Source of the DNA: Deltaproteobacteria bacterium
GTDB taxonomy: Bacteria > Desulfobacterota > Binatia > Binatales > Binataceae
Direction of reading: 5' to 3'
Assembly: GCA_021799495.1 (NCBI GenBank)
Contig: JAJZAI010000001.1
Location: forward strand, 62,001 to 126,000
DNA length: 64,000 nucleotides
The position numbers were made by a program, and so were the translations under genes. The notes below the pieces were generated by a model. The model saw nothing but the letters and a program-made list of their open reading frames with translations, was not told the DNA's origin and searched no databases. This document shows, piece after piece, positions 49,988 to 58,424 of this stretch; the stretch's first letter is position 1; each line of letters begins with the position of its first letter.

Positions 49988-50449
49988 ATGGGTTTTTTAG
50001 AAAAATGGAGCCCCGCAAAAGAAATGGATCGGTTCCGCCGCGAATTCGACGATCTTATCGATCGCTTCGGGTTCGATCGCGATTTTTTTGGCGGACGCGA
50101 ACGCCGCGCACTTGAGCCGGCGATCGAAACCTGCATCGAGGACGGAAAATTCATCGTGCGCACCGATCTGCCCGGAATCGATCCGAAGGACGTCGATATC
50201 AAGGTGGCCGGCGACCTGCTGACGATCAAAGGATCGCGGGAGGACAAGAGAGAAACCAAAAAGGGCGACTATTTCCGCCGCGAGATCCATTACGGATCGT
50301 TCGAGCGCGCGGTCACGCTGCCCGCGGGCGTGAAGGCCGAGGACCTGAAGGCGACCTATCGCAACGGCGTGCTCGAGTTGAGCGCGCCGATGCCGAAGGA
50401 GGCTACGCCCAAAGAGGTAAAAATCCAGGTGGACGGCGCCGAGCATTAA
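49988..50449 (+). CDS. Small heat-shock protein, Hsp20/alpha-crystallin
   Basis: A 153-residue holdase chaperone. The alpha-crystallin domain spans about residues 40-142: PAIETCIEDGKFIVRTDLPG, VDIKVAGDLLTIKGSREDKR, YGSFERAVTLPAGVKAEDLK and ATYRNGVLELSAPMPKE, ending with the VKIQV-type C-terminal tail. The N-terminal arm is short (MGFLEKWSPAKEMDRFRREF). ATG at 49988 follows GGAGGAG. No CIRCE element is visible upstream, so control is probably by sigma32 or another route. A single-gene unit. Confidence 0.96.
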   Translation: MGFLEKWSPAKEMDRFRREFDDLIDRFGFDRDFFGGRERRALEPAIETCIEDGKFIVRTDLPGIDPKDVDIKVAGDLLTIKGSREDKRETKKGDYFRREIHYGSFERAVTLPAGVKAEDLKATYRNGVLELSAPMPKEATPKEVKIQVDGAEH

Positions 50450-50609
50450 AAAGTGGAGGGCGAAAGCAAGCCCAAAGCCGCCTGAAACATTATCGGCGCG
50501 GCGGCGCGGCCGGACGTTTTCCGTCATCCGCGATCAAGCAGCCGGACGCGAGGGCCAAAGCGGGAACCGGAGCGCCGGGTGGTTCAGTCAGTCTTTTCGG
50601 GAACTCGAT

Positions 50610-50686
50610 TGGTTGCGGGGAGAGGATTTGAACCTCTGACCTCCGGGTTATGAGCCCGGCGAGCTACCAGACTGCTCCACCCCGCG
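50610..50686 (-). tRNA. Initiator tRNA-fMet (CAT)
   Basis: A 77-nt tRNA including encoded CCA. On the minus strand it starts CGCGGGGTGGAGCAG and has anticodon CAT in GGGCTCATAACCC, with the three G:C pairs of initiators at the base of the anticodon stem. Position 1 is C opposite A72, the unpaired initiator end that allows formylation. So this is the initiator, not an elongator. The T-arm GGTTCAAATCC is intact. Confidence 0.97.
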
Positions 50687-50888
50687 CGGCGCATACTAGC
50701 CGCCACCGGATCGGCAGGTCAATACAGCCTCCGGGAATCAGCATCCCGCGCGACTGGGAACTGGCAAACATGCGACGCTCGCGCCGCCTTCGCTATCCGC
50801 GAAACGCGGCGCTGGACAATCCGGCGCGATGGTGAATTTTTGGCGATCCTCTTGACTTGGCGGGTTGGCTCTAATTACGTGGTACGAT

Positions 50889-51536
50889 ATGGTGGCGTCA
50901 GACGAAGCGCTGATGGCCTATGCGGGGGGGCCAGCCTTGCTCAACAGCAAGGTGCTGGTTCTCAACCGCTCCTACCTGCCAGTTCATGTAACTTCAGTCA
51001 AACGCGGGTTTGCGCTGCTCTACCAAGGCGTCGCGCGCGCGGTTGACGAACAGTATCGAATCTTCGACTTCGACAGTTGGCGGGCGCTCGCCCTGGAGAC
51101 GCATCACGAGCGGATCGGCGTAATCGGCGGCGTAATCCGCGTGCCGCGGGTGCTGCTGCTTACGGCCTACGAGCGCGTGCCCAAGCGCCACGTGCGCTTT
51201 TCGCGCTTCAATATCTACGCCCGCGACAACAACACCTGCCAATATTGCGGACGGCGCTTGCCGCGCACCGACCTCAACCTCGACCATGTAATCCCGCGCT
51301 CGCGCGGCGGAATGTCCACATGGGAGAACGTCGTCTGCTCATGCCATCATTGCAACCGGCGCAAGGGCGGACGCACGCCGGACGAAGCCGGGATGCCTTT
51401 GGTGCGCAAACCGCAGCGACCGCAGTGGACGCCGTTCAGCACGGAGATGTTCAGTCTGCGTCGCTATCGGGAGTGGATGCCCTTCCTGACGACGATCGAC
51501 GCGGCTTATTGGAACACTGAATTGCTCAAGGATTGA
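50889..51536 (+). CDS. HNH endonuclease family protein
   Basis: A 215-residue protein. The HNH fold is complete: CQYCGRRL zinc pair, LDHVIPRSRGG catalytic core, and NVVCSCHHCNRRKGGRT second zinc pair. The N-terminal part (VLVLNRSYLPVHVTSVKRGF) matches the conserved chromosomal HNH proteins found as single genes in many bacteria; they are nicking or double-strand endonucleases of unclear role. Start is uncertain: ATG at 50889 is used, with TTG at 50865 and ATG at 50913 as options; none has a strong Shine-Dalgarno. A long hairpin terminator follows. Confidence 0.9.
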   Translation: MVASDEALMAYAGGPALLNSKVLVLNRSYLPVHVTSVKRGFALLYQGVARAVDEQYRIFDFDSWRALALETHHERIGVIGGVIRVPRVLLLTAYERVPKRHVRFSRFNIYARDNNTCQYCGRRLPRTDLNLDHVIPRSRGGMSTWENVVCSCHHCNRRKGGRTPDEAGMPLVRKPQRPQWTPFSTEMFSLRRYREWMPFLTTIDAAYWNTELLKD

Positions 51537-51537
51537 A

Positions 51538-51567
51538 CCCGCGCCGGCGATTTTTCGCCGGCGCGGG
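51538..51567 (+). terminator. Terminator hairpin after the HNH gene
   Basis: A 13-bp perfect stem: CCCGCGCCGGCGA (51538-51550) with TCGCCGGCGCGGG (51555-51567), loop of four T, one base after the HNH stop. Strong GC-rich stem but no downstream T-run. Confidence 0.75.
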
Positions 51568-51768
51568 CCAACGCCCTCGCCCCGCCCCCTCGATTGGCTT
51601 GTCCGTCGCGAAGGCGTAAATTCGACGAAAATCGATCAACAGGCGCTTGAGACACATCATCTGGGGCCTGTGGAAGCGTATCGCGACGACTGATTGGGTC
51701 TCTATTGACCATTGCGCGTCGCGTTGGGGTATTCTCGATGGGGTGGCGGCGGCGGAGGCGAAGGTGGT

Positions 51769-54700
51769 ATGCGGCTAAAAAGCCTTGAAGTAGTCGGCTT
51801 TAAATCTTTTCTCGATCCGACCGTTATCAGTTTCAGTCAGGGCGTCACCGCCGTGGTCGGGCCCAACGGATGCGGCAAATCGAACGTGGTCGATGCGATC
51901 CGGTGGGTGCTGGGCGAGCAGGCGCCGTCCCGCCTGCGCGGCAAAAGCGCCGAAGACCTGATTTACGCCGGCAACGATTCGAATCCCGCCGCCGGGATGG
52001 CCGAAGTCACCCTGATGCTCGAAGCGGAGGAAAGCTCCGCGCTGCCCGAGCCTTATGCGGCGCTGAGTGAGGTCGCGGTCACGCGGCGCGTTTACCGCTC
52101 GGGCGATTCCGAATACCTGCTCAACCGCATTCCCTGCCGTCTCAAGGATATCACCGAATTCTTTATGGCCGCGCAAATCCACAGCCGCGGCTATGCGCTG
52201 ATCGAACAGGGCCGGATCGAAGAGATTATCCAGGCCAAGCCCGCCGAATTGCGCACGATGGTCGAGGAGGCGGCCGGTCTCTCGCTCTTCAAGGGACGGC
52301 GCGAGATCAGCGAGCGCAAGCTCGAACGGGTGCGCGAAAATCTGGCGCGGGTGGACGACGTTCTGAAGGAAATCGAACGCCAGCTCAATTTCGCGCGCCG
52401 CCAGGCGAAAAAGGCCGAAGCTTTCAAGGCGATTCGCGCCGAACTGGTCGAACTGGAACGGCTCGGCGCGGGCCGCCGCCTGCTCGAGCTGCGCGCGGAA
52501 CTTTCCGCCGCCGCGGCGCATGAGCTCGAGTTGCGCGAATCGGCCGCCGCCGCGCATGGCGCGATCGGCGCGACCGAAGCGGCCGCGGAAGCCGCCACGG
52601 CGGCGCTTGCCGCCGCGCGCGACGAGCTTGCCGCCAGCCGCCGCGAACTCGAAAATCTGCGCGCCGCCTTCAGCGAGCGCGCCCGCGCGCGCGAGTTTCT
52701 CGCCCGCCGGCTCGAAGCGGCCGAGCGGCTGCAACCCGAACTCGAACAACGCCTCGCCGATCTTTCCGGGCGCGCCACGCTGGCCCGCGCGGCCCGCGCC
52801 CATGCGGGCGCGCGGCTGGCGCGCGAACTTAACGGCGGCGCCGATCGCCTCGGCGAAAGCGCTTTGACCGCGCTGCGCGCGGCGCATCAGGCGGCCGACA
52901 AGCTGCGCCGCGAGAGCGAGCGCCGTATCGAAGAGCTGAAAGACGAACTGAGCGAAGTCGTCCGCGAAGCCGCCGTCACGCGCGGCCGGCTGGCCGATCT
53001 CTCGGGCGAACGCGCCGAACTCGAACGCAAGCTCGGCTCGGCCGCGGTCGAACTGCCGTCGCTGCGCGACGCGCTGGCCGCCGCTCAAAACGACCTGGCG
53101 CAGGCCGATGCGGCGCTGGCCGAGAATCGTGCGGAAGCCGCCGCGCGCGATAACGTCCGCGCCGCGGCGGCGGAGGCGGAAGCCGCCGCGCGCGCCGCGC
53201 TTGACCATCAGGCGGGCCGCATGGCCGCGGCCGAAGAGGAACTTGCCGCCGCGCGCGCGCGCGCCCAGCGGATCATGCCGAATGGCGCGGGCGAGCGCTT
53301 GCGCGGCGTGCTCGAATCACTCAACGGCGACCGGCCCCCGGCCGACCCCGCGATGCTGCTCGAAGTGGTCAAGGCGCCGCCCGCGCTCGAACCGGCGCTG
53401 CGCGCGGTCCTCGGCGAGCAGATCGACGCGGTGATCGTTGACACTCCCGATTTCGCGATTCGCGCGATCGAAAGTCTCAAAAGCCGCAACGCCGGCCGCT
53501 TGAGTTTCATCCCGGCTTCACTGGCCGCCGGCGCGGCCCACGCGCCGATCGACGCGCCCGGTATCGCCGGCCGCCTGGTCGATTTGGTCGAGGTCGAGCC
53601 GTCCTATCAGGCGCTCGCCGAGGCGCTGATGGGCCACGTGATGGTCGCGGAAGATCTGAATTCCGCGCTGGCGGCGGCGAGTCTGAACGGAGTCGGAACA
53701 ATTTTCGTCACGCGCGAGGGCGACGTGCTCGCGCCGGAGCGGATGATCGCGGGCGGCAGCGGCGCCAGCGCCGCGGCTGGCTTTCTCGATTGGCACAGCG
53801 GCGCCCGCTCGGTCGAGGCGGCGCGCCACGCCGCCGACGCCGCCCGCACGGAGCATCAGGCGCTCGCCGAACGCCACGAAACGGCCCGTGCGGAGCATCG
53901 CGAAGCGCGCGCCGCGGTGGACGCGGCGCGCGCACGAATCGAAGCGGCCAATCGCGCGGCGGCCGAAACGCGCGCGGCGATCGCCCGCGCCGAGCAACGG
54001 ATCGCGTTGGCCGAAGCCGGCCACAACGCCGCCGATCGCCGGCGCGCCGAAATCGTCGCGGCGGCGCAGGCGGCGAACGCGCGGATGGAAGAACTGGCGG
54101 CGCTCGAACAGGCGGCGCGGGCGCGCCTGAACGCCGCCGCCGGCGAGCTGGCCGAACGCAAGGCGGCGGCGGAGCGGATGGCCGAGGAGATGCTGGCCGC
54201 GGCCGCCAGGGTCGAGGCGCGCAAGGCGGCGATCACCGGCCTTGAACAGGAATTGCGTCATCAGCGCGGAATCGCGGACGAACTGGAAGCGCAAATCGCG
54301 CAGAACCTGGCGGCGCGCAATCGCGCGCAGGGCGAACGAACTGAGTTTCAGGCCGAGCTTGAAAAGCTGGCGGCGCAGGACGCGGGCGCGGCGGCGCGGC
54401 GCGACGAGCTGGCAAGCGCGGTCGCGACGCTGGCCGGACAGGCCGCCGCGCGCGAAGCGGAACTCGAAGCGGCGCGCACGGCGCTGGCCGAGGCGCGCGG
54501 CCGGCTCGAAGCGCTGGAGGCTGAAACGATCGAATACAGCCTCAAGCGCGAACGCGCGCGCACGCTGATCGAGGAACTCGAACGCGCCTTCGCCGAAAAA
54601 TTCTCCGCCGCGTTCGGGGACGCCGCCGCCGGGATCGAATCCGCGCTCGCCGGACGCGACGGCGCCGCGGACGAGGCGCGGCTGCGGGAATTGCGCGCGC

Positions 54701-55314
54701 GCGCCGAAAAAATCGGCGAGGTTAACCTTGCCGCCGAAAGCGAGGTCGCGGAGCTTGAACAGCGCGCGGCGGCTCTTGCCGCCGAACGGGCCGACCTTGA
54801 GGCCGCGGTCAACGATCTGACGCATACGATCCAGAAGCTGAATCGCGAGGCGCGCAAACGCTTCGCCGAGACCTTCGAGGGCGCGGCCAGAAATTTCGAG
54901 GAGCTGTTTCCGAAACTGCTGCGCGGCGGCAAGGGCCGGCTGGAACTGACCGATCCCAACGACGTGCTGGAATCGGGCGTCAATATTCTCGTGCAGCCGG
55001 CGGGCAAAAAGGTGAAGGAAATCGGCCTGCTCTCGGGCGGCGAGAAGGCGCTTTCGGCGATGGCGCTGATTTTCTCGCTGTTCCTGCTGAATCCGAGTCC
55101 GTTCTGCGTGATGGACGAAGTGGACGCGCCGCTCGACGAATTCAGCCTCGCGGCCTTCACCGGCCTGGTGCGCGAACTGAAAGAGCGCTCGCAGTTTATC
55201 GTGATCACGCATAATCAGCGCACCATGCAGAGCGCCGACCATATCCACGGGGTGACGATGGATCGGCCGGGCGTGTCGCGGATTATCTCGCTCACGATTC
55301 CCAACGCGGCGTAG
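51769..55314 (+). CDS. smc: Chromosome segregation protein SMC
   Basis: An 1181-residue SMC ATPase that folds and segregates chromosomes with ScpA and ScpB. Walker A GPNGCGKS is at residues 31-38, followed by a long coiled coil, the hinge at about residues 505-640 (RLRGVLESLNGDRPPADPAM, AVLGEQIDAVIVDTPDFAIR), a second coiled coil and the C-terminal head with LSGGEKALSAMALIFSLFLL at about 1088 and Walker B FCVMDEVDAPLDE at about 1112. Start is ATG at 51769 after AAGGTGG; the open frame upstream is Gly-rich and unlikely. The coiled coils are unusually Ala/Glu/Arg rich, as expected for high GC. No scpAB nearby. SMC is loaded by ParB at parS, and a parS site lies 7.5 kb away. Confidence 0.98.
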   Translation: MRLKSLEVVGFKSFLDPTVISFSQGVTAVVGPNGCGKSNVVDAIRWVLGEQAPSRLRGKSAEDLIYAGNDSNPAAGMAEVTLMLEAEESSALPEPYAALSEVAVTRRVYRSGDSEYLLNRIPCRLKDITEFFMAAQIHSRGYALIEQGRIEEIIQAKPAELRTMVEEAAGLSLFKGRREISERKLERVRENLARVDDVLKEIERQLNFARRQAKKAEAFKAIRAELVELERLGAGRRLLELRAELSAAAAHELELRESAAAAHGAIGATEAAAEAATAALAAARDELAASRRELENLRAAFSERARAREFLARRLEAAERLQPELEQRLADLSGRATLARAARAHAGARLARELNGGADRLGESALTALRAAHQAADKLRRESERRIEELKDELSEVVREAAVTRGRLADLSGERAELERKLGSAAVELPSLRDALAAAQNDLAQADAALAENRAEAAARDNVRAAAAEAEAAARAALDHQAGRMAAAEEELAAARARAQRIMPNGAGERLRGVLESLNGDRPPADPAMLLEVVKAPPALEPALRAVLGEQIDAVIVDTPDFAIRAIESLKSRNAGRLSFIPASLAAGAAHAPIDAPGIAGRLVDLVEVEPSYQALAEALMGHVMVAEDLNSALAAASLNGVGTIFVTREGDVLAPERMIAGGSGASAAAGFLDWHSGARSVEAARHAADAARTEHQALAERHETARAEHREARAAVDAARARIEAANRAAAETRAAIARAEQRIALAEAGHNAADRRRAEIVAAAQAANARMEELAALEQAARARLNAAAGELAERKAAAERMAEEMLAAAARVEARKAAITGLEQELRHQRGIADELEAQIAQNLAARNRAQGERTEFQAELEKLAAQDAGAAARRDELASAVATLAGQAAAREAELEAARTALAEARGRLEALEAETIEYSLKRERARTLIEELERAFAEKFSAAFGDAAAGIESALAGRDGAADEARLRELRARAEKIGEVNLAAESEVAELEQRAAALAAERADLEAAVNDLTHTIQKLNREARKRFAETFEGAARNFEELFPKLLRGGKGRLELTDPNDVLESGVNILVQPAGKKVKEIGLLSGGEKALSAMALIFSLFLLNPSPFCVMDEVDAPLDEFSLAAFTGLVRELKERSQFIVITHNQRTMQSADHIHGVTMDRPGVSRIISLTIPNAA

Positions 55315-55320
55315 TGCGAA

Positions 55321-55339
55321 GCGCATCCGGGCGATGCGC
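55321..55339 (+). terminator. Hairpin after smc
   Basis: GCGCATC (55321-55327) pairs with GATGCGC (55333-55339) around CGGGC, 6 bp after the smc stop. A larger alternative stem joins 55316-55327 with 55354-55365. No T-run. Confidence 0.5.
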
Positions 55340-55520
55340 CGCGGCGGGGGTGCGATGCGCTTTGCGTTCGCTGGCGTTTTGGAATTGCTCCGGCGCTGAT
55401 ATTCTGATGCGAATCGCCGGCGCGCGGGCGGCGGTAGCGGCTCGGACTGGAAGGTTGTTTCGAGCCGCGACCGGCGCAGGCGGCGCCCGGGCGAAGATTC
55501 TTTAACCGAGGCCAAACGCC

Positions 55521-56930
55521 TTGCCGACGATCCATCTGAATACGCTGCAACTGGCGATGGCTATCGCCATCGGCGCGCAGCTTCCGCTGCTCGGTCTGGC
55601 TTTCCTGAGCGAGTTCAGCGCGCGGAAACGGCGGCCGGCGTTCGCCGCCGCGCCAGGCGCCGAACGGCCGGAGGCACCAAGACCGGCGCCCACCGCCGTC
55701 CCGGCCGAGACGGTTTCGACCGCGGCGCCGGTAGAAATCACAGCGGCTCCGGAGGTTGCGGTCGAAGCCGCGCCATCGCCGGATGCCGAAACGGCGTATC
55801 CGGCAGAGACTCCTACCGCGTTTGCCGCGGCTCCAATCGCTCCGGCCGAAACGGTCGAGGCGGTAAGCGCGACCGCGACGCCTGCGCCGGTCGAGGAATT
55901 GGCGGAAGCCGAGGCGCCGACCGCCGTTATCGCATCGGCGCCAATCGAACCGCCGGAAGAGGCGCCTGCCGCAGTCGCGCCGGCTGCGGTGGCGCGTCCG
56001 GCGCCGGCGCGGATCGGGCTTGGCTTGCGCAAGACGCGCGAGAACTTTCTCGCCCGCCTGCGCGCCGCGATTACTGGCAGCGCCAAGTCCGACGAGATTT
56101 ACGAAGGCCTGGAAGAAGCGCTAATTGGCGCCGACGTTGGCGTTGAGGGCAGCTTGAAGCTGGTCGAGGCGGTGCGGTCGCGGCTCAAGAACGACGCCCG
56201 GCCGGAAGTTATCCGCGAGGCGCTGAAAGACGAAATCGCGCGCGTGCTCAACGCCGCCGAGCGGCCGATCGTCGATTCCGGCGACGCTCCGATGGTAATC
56301 ATGATGGTCGGCGTCAACGGCGTCGGCAAAACCACCACGGTCGCGAAACTGGCGGCGCTGCTCAAGGCCGAGCGGGGATCGGTTTTCGTCGCCGCGGCGG
56401 ACACTTTTCGCGCCGCCGCGATCGATCAACTCCAGGTCTGGTGCGATCGGGTGGGGGTCGATTTAATCAAGCAAAAACAGGGCTCCGATCCGGCCGCGGT
56501 GGCCTTCGACGCGGTCAAGGCCGCCGTCGCACGCGGGGGGCGCGCGGTGCTGATCGACACGGCGGGGCGCTTGCAGACCAAGGTCAATCTGATGGAAGAG
56601 CTGAAGAAGATCGCGCGCGTGGTCGGACGCGAGCTTCCCGGCGCTCCGCACGAGACCTGGCTGGTGCTGGACGCGACGACCGGGCAAAACGCGCTCAGCC
56701 AGGCCAAGCTGTTTGGCGAATCGGCGCCGCTGACCGGCGTGGTCTTGGCGAAGCTCGACAGCACGGCCAAGGGCGGCGTAATCGTGGGTATCGCCGAACG
56801 GCTGAAACTGCCGGTGCGTTACGTCGGCTTGGGCGAAAATCTTGAGGATTTGCGGCCCTTCGACCCGCGCGAATTCGTCGAAGCGCTGTTTGACGAGAGC
56901 GCGGCGGCGAGCGGTTCTTATGCGGCTTGA
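55521..56930 (+). CDS. ftsY: Signal recognition particle receptor FtsY
   Basis: A 469-residue SRP receptor GTPase that targets membrane proteins to the translocon. The N-terminus has a hydrophobic segment (QLAMAIAIGAQLPLLGLAFL) followed by a 120-residue Ala/Pro/Glu acidic A domain. The NG domain starts near residue 170: LGLRKTRENFLARLRAAITG, G1 GVNGVGKTTTVAKLA, AADTFRAAAIDQLQVW, DTAGR, and LAKLDSTAKGG. All GTPase motifs are intact. Start is TTG at 55521 after GAGG; no ATG gives the conserved TM segment. Unlike E. coli FtsY, the predicted TM helix is at the extreme N-terminus. Confidence 0.96.
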   Translation: MPTIHLNTLQLAMAIAIGAQLPLLGLAFLSEFSARKRRPAFAAAPGAERPEAPRPAPTAVPAETVSTAAPVEITAAPEVAVEAAPSPDAETAYPAETPTAFAAAPIAPAETVEAVSATATPAPVEELAEAEAPTAVIASAPIEPPEEAPAAVAPAAVARPAPARIGLGLRKTRENFLARLRAAITGSAKSDEIYEGLEEALIGADVGVEGSLKLVEAVRSRLKNDARPEVIREALKDEIARVLNAAERPIVDSGDAPMVIMMVGVNGVGKTTTVAKLAALLKAERGSVFVAAADTFRAAAIDQLQVWCDRVGVDLIKQKQGSDPAAVAFDAVKAAVARGGRAVLIDTAGRLQTKVNLMEELKKIARVVGRELPGAPHETWLVLDATTGQNALSQAKLFGESAPLTGVVLAKLDSTAKGGVIVGIAERLKLPVRYVGLGENLEDLRPFDPREFVEALFDESAAASGSYAA

Positions 56931-56967
56931 CACCATATTTAATCCAAAATTAAAGTGAAGGTGGAAA

Positions 56968-57204
56968 TTGGCAGACATGGCGACTGACGTCCTAAAGCAA
57001 CTGGACGAACGTATACAGGCATCGATCGGCAGGATTCAGCAATTACAGCGCGAAAATGAGCAATTGGCGCGACAGTTGGCGGAGAGCGAACAACGCTTTC
57101 AGCAGGCGAGCGCCGAGTTGCGCGAACACGAGGCCGCCCGCGCGCAGGTAAAAGAACGGATCGAAAGCATCTTGGCGCGGTTTGACGGTCTCGATCTTGG
57201 CTGA
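56968..57204 (+). CDS. ZapB-like coiled-coil division protein
   Basis: A 78-residue, almost wholly coiled-coil protein (QLDERIQASIGRIQQLQREN, then EQLARQLAESEQRFQQASAE). Position directly before zapA and the length match ZapB/DUF904-type proteins that bridge ZapA-FtsZ rings. The start is TTG at 56968 right after AAGGTGGAAA; an ATG at 56977 is 3 codons later. Its stop lies 2 bp before zapA, so the two are co-translated. ZapB has little sequence conservation, so the name rests on size, coil and place. Confidence 0.75.
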   Translation: MADMATDVLKQLDERIQASIGRIQQLQRENEQLARQLAESEQRFQQASAELREHEAARAQVKERIESILARFDGLDLG

Positions 57205-57206
57205 AG

Positions 57207-57491
57207 ATGAGCGGCGTCAACGTCGAAATCATGGGGCAGCAGTTGAAGCTCAGCAGCGGCCCGGGCGCGGATGACGACGAGCGCGTGCGCGCGATTGCGG
57301 CGACGGTTGACGAAAAGATTCGGAATATTCGCGCCAGCGGACAGACGGTAAATTCGATCAATCTGGCGATTCTGGCGGCGCTTCAGTTCGCCGAAGAACT
57401 TGAGCGGCTGCGCCGGGACCATCAGGACCTGCTGAGCCATCTGGAGTCGCTCAACCGGCGGCTCTCGGTGGCGATCGAAGCGGGAGATTGA
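57207..57491 (+). CDS. zapA: Cell division protein ZapA
   Basis: A 94-residue FtsZ-ring stabiliser. The N-terminal globular part reads VNVEIMGQQLKLSSGPGADD, followed by VRAIAATVDEKIRNIRASGQ, INLAILAALQFAEEL and a C-terminal coiled coil, a standard ZapA. ATG at 57207, 2 bp after the ZapB-like stop. In many proteobacteria 6S RNA follows zapA and precedes the 5-FCL gene, as the spacing here allows. Confidence 0.93.
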   Translation: MSGVNVEIMGQQLKLSSGPGADDDERVRAIAATVDEKIRNIRASGQTVNSINLAILAALQFAEELERLRRDHQDLLSHLESLNRRLSVAIEAGD

Positions 57492-57630
57492 ATTTACCGG
57501 CGCTGACCGCGGGTGCGTTGACGATAAGGCGGCGAAGGTGTCGAGGGGGCGGGATTTCGCGGGGCCGGGATGGATTCAGCGTTGCTACGCTCACAATCGA
57601 GAGCGATTGACGCATTATATTTCGATGACG

Positions 57631-57720
57631 AAAAGCGGCATTTCGACTTTTGACGCATGCTCGTCGTGCGCTTCCGACAGGCGGAAGTCAGTATTGCGAT
57701 GAGACGCGACAGCTATCCGC
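57631..57720 (+). ncRNA. Candidate structured RNA, possible 6S RNA position
   Basis: The 282-bp gap between zapA and the 5-FCL gene holds an extended hairpin: CTCGTCG (57660-57666) with CGATGAG (57697-57703), a bulge, then CTTCCG (57671-57676) with CGGAAG (57682-57687), loop ACAGG; outer arms GCGG and CCGC may close it. The zapA-6S RNA-fthC order is conserved in proteobacteria, so ssrS is plausible. I cannot confirm the central bubble typical of 6S RNA; extent is approximate. Confidence 0.3.
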
Positions 57721-57773
57721 AAGAGGCGAACAGCACGCCGACTTAGCCCCGCTCCCGCCATCGCACAGCAAGC

Positions 57774-58424
57774 ATGGCGGACGAAAAAAATCGTTTGAGG
57801 CGAATTTTCCGGGAGTGCAGAAATGCGCTCGACGCGGATTACGCCGCTACGCTCGCCTGCCGAATTCAGCAGAACCTGCTTGAAACTTCCTGTTACGCCG
57901 CGGCCGATCGGGTGGCGTTGTACGCCGCCGCCGGCCATGAAGTATCGACCGGGATGATCATGCGCGACGCGCTGCGCTCCGGGCGGCGCGTCTATCTTCC
58001 ACGCATCGCGCCGGAGCGGCGGAACCTTCAGATGGTCCGCGTGAACGATCCGTCGGAAATGCGCTTGGGGGCGTTCGGAATACCCGAGCCGTCGGGGGCG
58101 GAAGTCGCGTCGTCGCGGGATTTGCGGCGGGCGCTGATTTGCGTCCCCGGCCTGGCATTCAGCCTTGCGGGCGGACGCCTCGGCCGCGGAGGCGGACATT
58201 ACGATCGTTTTCTGGCTGGCGCCGCTGAAGCAGCGGTGGCGGCCGGTCTGGCCTACGACTTTCAGGTGCTGGACCGGTTGCCCGAGGAGCCGCACGACCG
58301 GCGCCTCGGCCTAATCGTCACCGAGTCCGCCGTGCTGCGGCCCGCCCAATCCGTGATGGGAGCGGCGGCGCGGCCGGACGACCAAGGAGGTATGAACCGG
58401 TGTTGTTGGACGCGGGACTGTTAA
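57774..58424 (+). CDS. 5-formyltetrahydrofolate cyclo-ligase
   Basis: A 216-residue enzyme that converts 5-formyl-THF to 5,10-methenyl-THF, recycling a folate storage form. The conserved blocks are RRIFRECRNALDADYAATLA, VALYAAAGHEVST, LICVPGLAFSLAGGRLGRGG and the catalytic GGGHYDRFL. ATG at 57774. The last 25 bp overlap the start of rny, including rny's ribosome-binding site, so they are translationally linked. The zapA-fthC neighbourhood is common. Confidence 0.94.
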   Translation: MADEKNRLRRIFRECRNALDADYAATLACRIQQNLLETSCYAAADRVALYAAAGHEVSTGMIMRDALRSGRRVYLPRIAPERRNLQMVRVNDPSEMRLGAFGIPEPSGAEVASSRDLRRALICVPGLAFSLAGGRLGRGGGHYDRFLAGAAEAAVAAGLAYDFQVLDRLPEEPHDRRLGLIVTESAVLRPAQSVMGAAARPDDQGGMNRCCWTRDC

